Assembly: GCA_026770585.1 (NCBI GenBank)
Contig: MU646441.1
Location: 186,612 to 196,815 of the forward strand
Direction: 5' to 3'
Source of the DNA: Baffinella frigidus
Lineage: Eukaryota > Cryptophyceae > Cryptomonadales > Baffinellaceae
Length of the DNA: 10,204 nucleotides
The notes below the pieces were generated by a model. That model was not told the origin of the DNA. It saw only the letters and a list, made by a program, of their open reading frames with translations, and did no database searches. This document shows, piece by piece, positions 5,548 through 10,204 of this stretch. Position numbers and translations under genes: made by a program. Positions within the stretch are counted from its first letter, which is position 1. Each line of letters begins with the position of its first letter.

Positions 5548-5762
5548 CCTACACCCTAAACCTTACACCCTGAACCCTACACCCTACACCCCAAAACCTA
5601 CACCCCAATCCCTACACCCTAAACCCTAAACCCTAAACCCTAAACCCTAAACCCTAAACCATAAGCCCTAAACCCCAAACCCCAAACCCCAAACCCCAAA
5701 CCCCAAACCCCAAACCCCAAACCCTAAACCCAGAACCCTACACCCTAAACCCTAAACCCTGG
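5548..5762. repeat. Telomere-like C-strand array upstream of exon D
   Basis: The array has distinct blocks: CCCTACA and CCCTGAA variants first, then pure CCCTAAA units (about 5619-5660), then CCCCAAA units (about 5675-5720), then mixed units. It ends CCCTAAACCCTGGACGCAG, a few bases before the exon D acceptor. The tract before exon B copy 3 ends in a similar CCCTAAACCTTGGACAG. Confidence 0.95.
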
Positions 5763-5778
5763 ACGCAGGTCGGGTCAG

Positions 5779-5831
5779 TGCTGGTCGATGGACAGCACCG
5801 CCTCGGGGCGTACACTCTCCTCGCTAAGAAG
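5779..5831 (+). CDS. Exon D with the DGQHR motif (VLVDGQHRLGAYTLLAKK)
   Basis: The exon begins after GGGTCAG. Its first two bases complete a valine codon with the G left by exon C. It encodes VLVDGQHRLGAYTLLAKK and ends at AAGAAG|GTGCGC in phase 0, 53 nt in all. DGQHR followed by a helix-like LGAYTLLA is the signature of the DGQHR group and resembles the G-R-R..A box of ParB-type proteins. It is the clearest family marker in the window. A competing acceptor, ACGCAG at 5767-5768, lies 10 bases upstream, but with the exon C donor it would break the frame. No extra copy of this exon was found. Confidence 0.85.
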
Positions 5832-5899
5832 GTGCGCTTCCTATACATTGCTTGGACTAAAATTAAAACAGACTAAAAGTCTATACATTGCTTTTGAGT

Positions 5900-6175
5900 C
5901 TCGACTTTCGGTTTGCCAAGTTTCTTTCGGCGTCACCGATCCTTTGTGCCGATTGTATGACCTACGGGTCGCCCTACGGTAGGAGGTGGCTAGCAAATTC
6001 TCCTATCTATGTTAGATGGACGGCTTATTTGAAGGTGACGGTAGTAACTTTTTGTACTGGCTTGTACCTTTTTGTACCGCCTTGTTACAGCCCGGTACTA
6101 CTTTCGGGACGTGGGCGTGCCGATTGTATGACCTACGGTTTGCCAAGTTTCTTTCGGCGTCCGATCCTTTCTCTG
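5900..6175. repeat. Repeats in the intron after exon D
   Basis: GTTTGCCAAGTTTCTTTCGG followed by CGTC occurs at about 5910-5933 and 6138-6161, each next to GCCGATTGTATGACCTACGG (5948-5967 and 6119-6138). The two parts appear in opposite order at the two sites. TTTTGTAC motifs cluster at 6048-6080. An eye-catching FAKFL translation comes from this repeat and is not an exon A copy. Confidence 0.7.
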
Positions 6176-6663
6176 TGCATCAGTTGCTTTACAACACAGT
6201 CAGTCAATGCCCTCTACGTCCTACGCAGACACAGCCTACCCCCTAAACCGGGTGCCTTCCCCCATCCTTCTGCTTCCTCGTTTTGAGCATTTTCAAGCGT
6301 GATCGTCTTCCAGGGTCTTCACCCTGGTTCCCCCGCGTACCTCTATGTGAAACCATCAACCCTAAACACCAAAACACCAAACACTAAAACGCAAAACCCC
6401 CGCACCCCACACCCCACGCAGGGTTCTTTCAGCGGTGTCCAGAGGGGGTGATGTTGAGTAGCGTTGCCATGCCGTGTTTCATCGAATTTGTAGTTAGAAT
6501 GCCCACTCGGTGGGCTTATGGTGGTGGGCTTGCTACCCTCCTCCCCGTCCCCTAGTCCGTTGACTGGGAAGGAGGTCCCAGTCCTACTCAGACACAGCCT
6601 TGGTGGGGGTGTTAACATGGTGCCAGGCCGTGGTGGTATCAATCAAGGTCTCGATCTGTATGG

Positions 6664-6697
6664 ACGCTTCTGAACAAAGGCCTCTGTTCAGAAGCGT
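6664..6697. repeat. Perfect 13-bp inverted repeat
   Basis: ACGCTTCTGAACA at 6664-6676 is exactly mirrored by TGTTCAGAAGCGT at 6685-6697, with an 8-nt loop containing AGGCCT. Confidence 0.9.
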
Positions 6698-6756
6698 ATT
6701 ATTCTTCACTGAAGACATCGTCTCCGTTCCCACACGGGGCTATCCAAGAACCCAGT

Positions 6757-6903
6757 TTAAATATCGATGGTAGGCGTTTTGTACGGAGTTGGTCACGTGT
6801 CCGCCCGAAAAGCGGGCGGACACGTGACCAAACATATGAAATTACTACACACTACCTCACTTGTACAGCTCCCCGGGTTTTAAAAAGGGTGTTTGATCAG
6901 CCG
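6757..6903. repeat. Hairpin-bearing repeat, copy 1, ahead of exon D2
   Basis: A perfect 19-bp hairpin (TTGGTCACGTGTCCGCCCG at 6789-6807, complement at 6813-6831, loop AAAAG) is embedded in a segment repeated at 8104-8231. Shared flanks include TCGATGGTAGGCG before it and ACTACCTCACTTGTACAGCT, then GGTTTTAAAAAGGGTGT, after it. The element ends close to the acceptor of exon D2. Confidence 0.9.
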
Positions 6904-6920
6904 CGTGTGGTTTCGTGCAG

Positions 6921-6966
6921 ATCAAGGCCACGGGTAACGACGAGGATTTGCCTTTGGGGATCACAG
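6921..6966 (+). CDS. Exon D2 (IKATGNDEDLPLGIT)
   Basis: After TTCGTGCAG this 46-nt exon reads IKATGNDEDLPLGIT and ends with a single G at CACAG|GCAAAC, a GC donor. That G plus AG from exon E gives glutamate, so the protein runs LAKK-IKATG...GIT-EMLVEV. A normal GT donor, ACGG|GTAACG, lies inside at 6934, exactly 33 bases earlier and also phase 1. The shorter form IKAT-EMLVEV would therefore also stay in frame. Length between the DGQHR and LVEVY parts varies in such proteins, so I cannot decide between them. Confidence 0.65.
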
Positions 6967-7289
6967 GCAAACCCCAAACCCGAAACCCGAAACTCGAAAC
7001 CCTAAACCCGGAACCCTATACCCTGCACCCTACACCCTACACCCTACACCCTAAACCCTAAACTCTTAACACTAAACCCTAAACCCCGAACCCCCAACCC
7101 CAAACCCCGAACCCCACACCCCACACCCCACACCCCACACCCCACACCCCAAACCCCAAACCCCAAACCCTAAACCCCAAACCCTAAACCCTAAACCCTA
7201 AACCCCAAACCCGAACCCCCAAACCACAAACCCCAAACCCCAAACCCCAAACCCCAACCCGAACCACCAAACCCCAAACCCCAAACCAG
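6967..7289 (+). repeat. Intron built almost entirely of telomere-like repeats
   Basis: From the GC donor to the CCAAACCAG acceptor, nearly all 323 bases are CCCTAAA, CCCCAAA, CCCGAAA, CCCTACA or CCCCACA heptamers. The acceptor of exon E is formed by the last degenerate heptamer. There is no other sequence of note inside. Confidence 0.92.
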
Positions 7290-7393
7290 AGATGCTGGTG
7301 GAGGTGTACCCCCTGATGGATGCCTCCAAGGCGGCTGAGGTCTTCACGGAGATCAACAAAGCGGAGCCCTGCAAGCTCATCGACCTTCCTATG
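7290..7393 (+). CDS. Exon E (MLVEVYPLM, EVFTEINKAEPCKLIDLPM)
   Basis: The 104-nt exon begins with AG, which completes a glutamate codon split with D2. It encodes MLVEVYPLMDASKAA followed by EVFTEINKAEPCKLIDLPM, and ends at CCTATG|GTCCTC in phase 0. The F.EINKAEP..L-DLP motif downstream of DGQHR is a strong second marker of this family. This is the longest exon of the model, and no duplicate was found. The donor is weak beyond the GT. Alternative ends nearby would leave the DLP motif intact. Confidence 0.82.
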
Positions 7394-7420
7394 GTCCTCC
7401 TCCAAACCCTAAGCCCTACA

Positions 7421-7493
7421 CCATACAAGTTTAAAAGTCCCCGTCAGCCGTGAGTATCTCCATACAAGTTTAAAAGTCCCCGTCAGCCGTGAG
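7421..7493. repeat. 39-bp tandem duplication
   Basis: CCATACAAGTTTAAAAGTCC followed by CCGTCAGCCGTGAG occurs at 7421-7454 and again at 7460-7493. A third partial CTCCATACAAGT at 7531 starts the next foldback element. Confidence 0.92.
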
Positions 7494-7529
7494 CCTGACT
7501 AGGGTTTCGGGCGACGCGTTTGTACTTAA

Positions 7530-7663
7530 TCTCCATACAAGTATTAATTAATTGCTGTTGGCAACGAAAATTACTACACGATTTGCTCATAAAATTAATA
7601 GTAAAGCGTTTGTGTAGTAAATTTCGTTTCACCAAAAGCAATTAATTAATACTTTTGTGGAGA
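7530..7663. mobile_element. Foldback (MITE-like) element, about 134 bp
   Basis: The arms at about 7530-7579 and 7609-7663 are inverted repeats sharing AAGTATTAATTAATTGCT and AACGAAA.TTACTACAC, with outer ends TCTCCA and TGGAGA. It is AT-rich, unlike the exons. The ATTACTACAC motif also occurs at 1169-1180 and 6839-6850, next to or within other hairpin elements. Confidence 0.85.
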
Positions 7664-7804
7664 TGGACACGAGATCCAGCATCCCCGATGGCTCTGTTAG
7701 CTCCAATGGCTCCAGCTCCAACAGCTCGGTTAGCTTCATTGCCTCCCCCCCCTCTCTGGCTCTCGCTTGCTCGCCTGCCCTCTTCGGACGGCTTACCGTC
7801 ACGT

Positions 7805-7848
<44 letters not shown>

Positions 7849-8042
7849 CCCCATTGGCCGGTCCTGCCCCCCCCACCCCCCGCCTGCCCTCACAGAAAGA
7901 CCAAATAACTTCGGTCCTTCTATTTTCTGGTACTAGTTCGTCGGAATCCGGCGAGATTTCACCAATCCGATTTACCTCCTCTCGCGCTGCTCCAGTAGCT
8001 TCAGCAGCCCCAATGGGTGCTGATGGTTAATGCCTTTCACAG
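7664..8042 (+). other. Intron segment with Ser/Ala-type low-complexity DNA and (AT)n
   Basis: Open frames with serine-rich or alanine/proline-rich translations cover 7655-7800, but no conserved motif is visible. The exon E to F junction already matches in phase without an exon here. The only clear structure is (AT)n at 7808-7846. It ends with the TTTCACAG acceptor of exon F copy 1. Confidence 0.55.
7808..7846. repeat. (AT)n microsatellite, 39 nt
   Basis: An uninterrupted AT dinucleotide run between GTTGC and CCCCCC. Tyr-Ile runs in the translations of this stretch come from it. Confidence 0.98.
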
Positions 8043-8079
8043 GCGGGGATTTCGCCGGCGGTGCGAAAGATCATCGACG
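8043..8079 (+). pseudogene. Exon F copy 1, 3'-truncated
   Basis: After TTTCACAG it encodes AGISPAVRKIID, then breaks off at ATCGACG|TTTGGG, losing the second half and the donor. The acceptor is the most pyrimidine-rich of the three F copies. Confidence 0.75.
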
Positions 8080-8103
8080 TTTGGGGCTACACCAGCACCC
8101 TTT

Positions 8104-8231
8104 TTAAAATGTCGATGGTAGGCGTTTGTACGGAGTTGGTCACGTGTCCGCCCGAAAAGCGGGCGGACACGTGACCAAACATACAAACTACCTCACTTGT
8201 ACAGCTCCCTGGGTTTTAAAAAGGGTGTGTG
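8104..8231. repeat. Hairpin-bearing repeat, copy 2, ahead of exon F copy 2
   Basis: The same 19-bp hairpin as at 6789-6831 lies at 8136-8154 and 8160-8178, with identical loop AAAAG and matching flanks. The TGAAATTACTACACA stretch of copy 1 is missing here. It again sits just before a functional-looking acceptor. Confidence 0.9.
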
Positions 8232-8255
8232 ATCCGCCTGTTGTGGCGCTCGCAG

Positions 8256-8323
8256 GCGGGAGCATCGCCGGCGGTGCGGAAGATCATCGACGACGGCTCT
8301 GAGATACTGCGGAGGAAGTACAG
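8256..8323 (+). CDS. Exon F copy 2, intact (SPAVRKIIDDGSEILRRKY)
   Basis: After GCTCGCAG the 68-nt exon encodes AGA then SPAVRKIIDDGSEILRRKY and ends with AG at TACAG|GTTATG (phase 2). Following exon E it reads LIDLPM-AGASPAVRK, and before exon G it reads RRKY-S-GMFMPSQ, the expected path from the DLP motif to the PHMNID motif. It has a good acceptor and is my preferred F exon. The length is not a multiple of three, so it cannot be used together with copy 3 without a frame shift. Confidence 0.75.
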
Positions 8324-8361
8324 GTTATGCTCCTCACTCTTTGGGTTATGAGCCTCACTCT

Positions 8362-8468
8362 TTTCAAACGCAACGTTTCGCTCGTGTGGTAAACTCCGGC
8401 GGAATAATACGAATCTGTACCGGGATAAGGTACGTTAACACTTTTAGCGCGAAACGTTGCGTTTGAAA
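8362..8468. mobile_element. Foldback element between exon F copies 2 and 3
   Basis: TTTCAAACGCAACGTTTCGC at 8362-8381 is the exact reverse complement of 8449-8468. Weaker complementarity continues inward (GGTAAAC/GTTAAC, TACGAATCTGTACCGGG). The right end falls on the A of the AG acceptor of exon F copy 3. Confidence 0.85.
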
Positions 8469-8469
8469 G

Positions 8470-8537
8470 GTGGGGATCTCGCCGGCGGTGCGGAAGATCA
8501 TCGATGACGGCTTCGATAAACTGCGGAGGAAGTACAG
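8470..8537 (+). CDS. Exon F copy 3, intact alternative (SPAVRKIIDDGFDKLRRKY)
   Basis: This has the same length (68 nt) and phases as copy 2. It encodes VGI then SPAVRKIIDDGFDKLRRKY and ends TACAG|GTTGTG. GSEI is changed to GFDK, and the first residue is V and not A. The acceptor, GTTTGAAAG|G, has no pyrimidine tract and is contributed by the foldback element that ends at 8468. It could be an alternative exon used in place of copy 2, or a silent copy with a compromised acceptor. Confidence 0.6.
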
Positions 8538-8570
8538 GTTGTGACCCTCTCTGATCAGTGACCATTCTTT

Positions 8571-8571
8571 G

Positions 8572-8603
<32 letters not shown>

Positions 8604-8791
8604 CCTCTCTCTCTTGCTCGTTCTCTTTTGCTCTCTCTGTCTCTCTCTTGCGCGCGCGCGTTATCTCTCTTGCTCGTTCGCTCTCTCTCTCTCTTGCTCG
8701 TTCTCTCTCGCTCTTGCTCGTTCTCTGTCTCTCGTTCTCTCTCTCTCTCTCTCGTTCTCTCTCTCTCTCGCGCTCTCTCTCTCTCTCTCCG
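8571..8791. repeat. (CT)n-rich microsatellite tract
   Basis: CT dinucleotide runs are interspersed with TTGCTCGTT and CGCGCG. The tract yields long artificial Ser-Leu or Arg-Glu open frames on the two strands, which are not genes. Confidence 0.97.
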
Positions 8792-8873
8792 CACTCGGAA
8801 CACGTCTTTTCTTTCTTCTTCATGTGTTACCATCACGCCTGGAGTTCAGCGATCCGAAAGTGCACACACGAGA

Positions 8874-8876
<3 letters not shown>

Positions 8877-8932
<56 letters not shown>
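8877..8932. repeat. (AT)n microsatellite, 56 nt
   Basis: An uninterrupted AT run between GAGAAAA and GCAGATCC, in the intron before exon G. Confidence 0.98.
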
Positions 8933-8935
<3 letters not shown>

Positions 8936-8999
8936 GATCCTTGGGAAAGGGGTCAGCCCTGGACCCTTTTCTAAAGCCCTTCCTTGTACAGGCCACGCG

Positions 9000-9110
9000 T
9001 CCCACACGAGAATGCTAGAGGTGCCTATTTACGTGTGGTGTTGTAAAAAAAAAAATGTGGTGTTGTAAAAAAAATTGCCAGGTCACGTGACCTGGCAATT
9101 TGTTTTACAA
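9000..9110. repeat. Partial foldback relative with a 48-nt palindrome
   Basis: CCCACACGAGAATGCTAGAG at 9001-9020, then TTACGTGTGG.GTTGTAA, resembles the left end of the foldback at 946-1296. TGTGGTGTTGTAAAAAAA is then duplicated in tandem. The last part, 9063-9110, is a palindrome with 24-nt arms and one mismatch, centred on CACGTG at 9086/9087 (AATTGCCAGGTCACGTGACC to the right arm). Confidence 0.85.
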
Positions 9111-9140
9111 ATTCTCAGAAGTTCACAGCAGTGCCGCTCC

Positions 9141-9218
9141 CCCCAAACCCTCAACCCCCCAAACCCTAAACTCCAAACCCTAACCCTAACCCCCAAATCC
9201 CTAAACCCTAACCCCCTC
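9141..9218. repeat. Telomere-like C-strand tract before exon G copy 1
   Basis: Degenerate CCCTAAA and CCCCAAA units end about a dozen bases before the CCTCGCACAG acceptor. They form the pyrimidine-rich end of the intron. Confidence 0.9.
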
Positions 9219-9230
9219 ATCCTCGCACAG

Positions 9231-9306
9231 TGGGATGTTCATGCCGTCACAGGCGTGCCGATCCCCCCACATGAACATCGACTCCCTCCGCGACCAGCTG
9301 TTTCAG
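9231..9306 (+). CDS. Exon G, full copy (CRSPHMNIDSLRDQLFQ)
   Basis: The 76-nt exon starts after TCGCACAG. Its first T completes an AGT serine codon with exon F, then it encodes GMFMPSQA and CRSPHMNIDSLRDQLFQ, ending at TTTCAG|GTATTA in phase 0. The KYSGMF.PSQ.CR.PHMNID.LRDQLF order matches what I recall of the family downstream of the EINKAEP motif. It is the only one of five G copies with the complete 5' part. No stop follows, and the next exon is outside the window. Confidence 0.82.
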
Positions 9307-9312
9307 GTATTA

Positions 9313-9500
9313 CACCCTCAACCCCAAACCCTACAGCTTTGAGCCCTTCACCGTAAATTTCCTGGATTTAGGGTAAGGGATTCAGAATTTGGGGTTAGGG
9401 TTCGGGGTATAGGGTTTAGGGTTGAGGGATAAATGAGGCGTGGGGGTTGTTTGGGGTAAGGGTTTAGGAATTGGGGTTTGGGGTTTAAGGGTTAGGTGAG
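9313..9500. repeat. Telomere-like DNA with a strand switch
   Basis: C-strand units (9313-9340) turn into G-strand TTAGGG/TTTGGGG units from about 9368 to 9495. The switch point near 9345-9365 (TTCACCGTAAATTTCCTGGA) is not telomere-like. Confidence 0.9.
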
Positions 9501-9509
9501 TCCATGCAG

Positions 9510-9560
9510 AGCCGATCCCCCCACATGAACATCGACTCCCTGCGGGACCAGCTGTTCCAG
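9510..9560 (+). pseudogene. Exon G copy 2, 5' part missing
   Basis: After TCCATGCAG it encodes SRSPHMNIDSLRDQLFQ with a GTGTGG donor. It is 51 nt and phase 0 at both ends, so it cannot take the phase-2 end of exon F. Used after copy 1 it would add 17 residues in frame. Confidence 0.65.
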
Positions 9561-9655
9561 GTGTGGTGTTTGGGGGTACGGGTTAGGGGTTAGGGCTGAG
9601 GGAATAGGGGTTGGGAGTTGGGGTTTAGGGATAAGTGAGTGAATGGCGTCGATGG
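9561..9655. repeat. Telomere-like G-strand tract between G copies 2 and 3
   Basis: GGGGTTAGGG-type units run from about 9567 to 9632, then ATAAGTGAGTGAATGG leads into the next exon copy. Confidence 0.88.
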
Positions 9656-9708
9656 GCTGCGGATCCCCCCACATAAACATCGATTCCTTCCGCGACCAGC
9701 TCTTCCAG
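9656..9708 (+). pseudogene. Exon G copy 3, GC donor and no clear acceptor
   Basis: It encodes CGSPHINIDSFRDQLFQ, with M changed to I and L to F. The donor position reads CAG|GCATTC, as in copy 5, where copy 1 has GTATTA. An acceptor AG is not obvious (GATGGGCTGCGG). Confidence 0.65.
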
Positions 9709-9709
9709 G

Positions 9710-9852
9710 CATTCTAGGGTTTCAGGTTAAAGCTGTAGGGTTTGAAAGTTTAGGGTTTGCGGTTTAGGATTTATGTGTTTGGGGTTGAGGTTTTGGGGGT
9801 TAGGGATTGGAGTTGGGGTGTAGGGATTGGGGGTTGGGGGTTGGGGTTAGGT
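9710..9852. repeat. Telomere-like G-strand tract between G copies 3 and 4
   Basis: TTTAGGG, TTTGGGG and TTGGGG variants fill the interval and end GGGGTTAGGTGAGTCAATGCAG, the same kind of end as before copy 2. Confidence 0.9.
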
Positions 9853-9864
9853 GAGTCAATGCAG

Positions 9865-9915
9865 TGCTGCCCTTCCCACATGAACATCGACAGCCTGCGC
9901 GACCAGCTGTTCCAG
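9865..9915 (+). pseudogene. Exon G copy 4, 5' part missing
   Basis: After TCAATGCAG it encodes CCPSHMNIDSLRDQLFQ and has a GTACTG donor. It is 51 nt and phase 0 at both ends, like copy 2. R-S-P is changed to C-P-S before HMNID. Confidence 0.65.
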
Positions 9916-9916
9916 G

Positions 9917-10030
9917 TACTGAACCCTAAACCCTAAACCCTAAACCCCAAACCCCAAACCCCAAACCCCAAACCCTAAACCCTAAACCCTAAACCCTAAA
10001 CCCTGAACCCTGAACCCTAAACCCTAGACT
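9917..10030. repeat. Telomere-like C-strand array after G copy 4
   Basis: This is a cleaner array than most: CCCTAAA, then CCCCAAA, then CCCTAAA blocks. It begins three or four bases after the donor of copy 4. Its orientation is opposite to the tracts before copies 2, 3 and 4. Confidence 0.95.
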
Positions 10031-10134
10031 TTTCGACCCTACATTTTCAACCTTATTCTTAACACGATTCGTGTGGTTTTAGCGACCTTCCCACGTTGAT
10101 GGGTTTGGGGTTTGGGGTGTAGGGTGTAGGGATT

Positions 10135-10176
10135 CCCCACATGAACATCGACTCCATCCGCGACCAGCTCTTCCAG
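10135..10176 (+). pseudogene. Exon G copy 5, shortest, GC donor
   Basis: PHMNIDSIRDQLFQ is encoded, directly preceded by a G-strand telomere-like tract (10101-10131) with no acceptor. It ends CAG|GCATTC, as in copy 3. The window ends 28 bases later. Confidence 0.65.
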
Positions 10177-10204
10177 GCATTCAATCTCTCTCAGACACAC
10201 ACAT

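Larger units (their letters stand above)
5832..6920 (+). other. Intron between exons D and D2, about 1.1 kb
   Basis: It contains the repeats at 5900-6175, a short CCCCACACC-type tract (6355-6412), a perfect 13-bp inverted repeat at 6664-6697 and the hairpin element at 6757-6903. I see no conserved coding island in either direction. It runs from GTGCGC to TTCGTGCAG. Confidence 0.6.
1676..10204 (+). other. Multi-exon gene for a DGQHR-motif protein, with most exons locally amplified
   Basis: Short conserved coding islands on one strand fall in the order A-B-C-D-D2-E-F-G and can be joined at GT-AG or GC-AG boundaries with matching intron phases (2,0,1,0,1,0,2). From the ATG at 2272 the selected exons sum to 585 nt, which is 195 codons with no stop. 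The assembled protein carries VDGQHRLGA, EVFTEINKAEP, LIDLP and PHMNIDSLRDQLF, in the order I recall for uncharacterised eukaryotic DGQHR-motif proteins related to the ParB/sulfiredoxin-like group. The biochemical role is unknown and I assign none. No stop codon or poly(A) signal is seen, so the 3' end lies outside the window. Extra whole or partial copies of exons A, B, C, F and G sit beside the parent exon. The exon model is inferred from sequence alone, without transcript support. Confidence 0.78.

Noticed and set aside
5087-5629. 180-residue plus-strand open frame
   Set aside because: It contains real exon C (5174-5240) but continues into CT-rich intron and telomere-like DNA, ending in a LNPTPYTPKP repeat. 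Only the exon C part is supported.
5905-6170. FAKFLSAS translation as a further exon A copy
   Set aside because: The similarity to FGKFLAD is only in a few codons. The DNA is a separate repeat (TTTGCCAAGTTTCTTTCGG) not alignable to exon A beyond that.
7184-7428. GFGVWGLGF-type minus-strand frames (also at 1493-1837)
   Set aside because: These are telomere-like heptamers read on the G-strand, partly antisense to exon E or exon A.
7655-7800. Ser/Asn-rich or Ala/Pro-rich frames as an extra exon between E and F
   Set aside because: There is no conserved motif, and E joins F in phase with continuous family-like sequence, so no extra exon is needed.
8284-8823. Arg-Glu-rich minus frame and Ser-Leu plus frames over 8558-9068
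   Set aside because: These are translations of (CT)n and (AT)n microsatellites.
9917-10030. A true chromosome end
   Set aside because: The arrays are interstitial, degenerate, in both orientations and interrupted by exon copies, with sequence continuing on both sides. They are telomere-like and not a telomere.

Overview
The window looks like nuclear DNA of a eukaryotic alga. It has short GC-rich coding exons, AT-rich and repeat-filled introns, long degenerate arrays of CCCTAAA/CCCCAAA heptamers (the plant and green-algal telomere type), (AT)n and (CT)n microsatellites, and several small foldback elements. There is no bacterial-style gene layout. A green alga fits best. A dinoflagellate or cryptophyte is possible, but most acceptors are not followed by the G usual in dinoflagellate introns.

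The long open frames are mostly low-complexity translations and are not genes. Short conserved islands on the + strand instead assemble into one multi-exon gene for an uncharacterised protein with a DGQHR motif (ParB/sulfiredoxin-like group). The proposed chain is exon A (start codon version at 2272-2363), B (3585-3663), C (5174-5240), D with VDGQHRLGA (5779-5831), D2 (6921-6966), E with EINKAEP (7290-7393), F (8256-8323 or 8470-8537) and G (9231-9306). Exon lengths are 92, 79, 67, 53, 46, 104, 68 and 76 nt, a total of 585 nt or 195 open codons. Intron phases match at every junction: 2, 0, 1, 0, 1, 0, 2. No stop codon is reached, so the gene continues past the right edge. A possible further upstream exon lies at 110-178.

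The striking feature is that most exons have extra copies placed next to themselves, in block order: A six times, B about five plus stubs, C three plus a tail, F three, G five. D, D2 and E are single. Many extra copies are truncated or lack a splice site, but some are intact. F2 and F3 are both complete, and each is 68 nt, so including both would break the frame. The gene was therefore amplified exon by exon and not as a whole. The spacers carry telomere-like heptamers that in places form nearly the entire intron and reach to within a few bases of the splice sites.

Layout: 1-930, 25-bp tandem repeat, possible exon Z, its partial copies and a foldback; 946-1296, long foldback; 1300-1670, tandem 32-mer and C-rich array; 1676-3000, exon A array; 3150-4720, exon B array with a foldback inside one copy; 4810-5402, exon C copies; 5403-6920, exon D and a long repeat-rich intron; 6921-7393, exons D2 and E around a telomere-like intron; 7394-8042, tandem repeat, foldback and (AT)n; 8043-8537, exon F copies; 8538-9230, (CT)n, (AT)n and a 48-nt palindrome; 9231-10204, exon G copies separated by telomere-like DNA whose strand switches. 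No credible minus-strand gene, rRNA or tRNA was seen.
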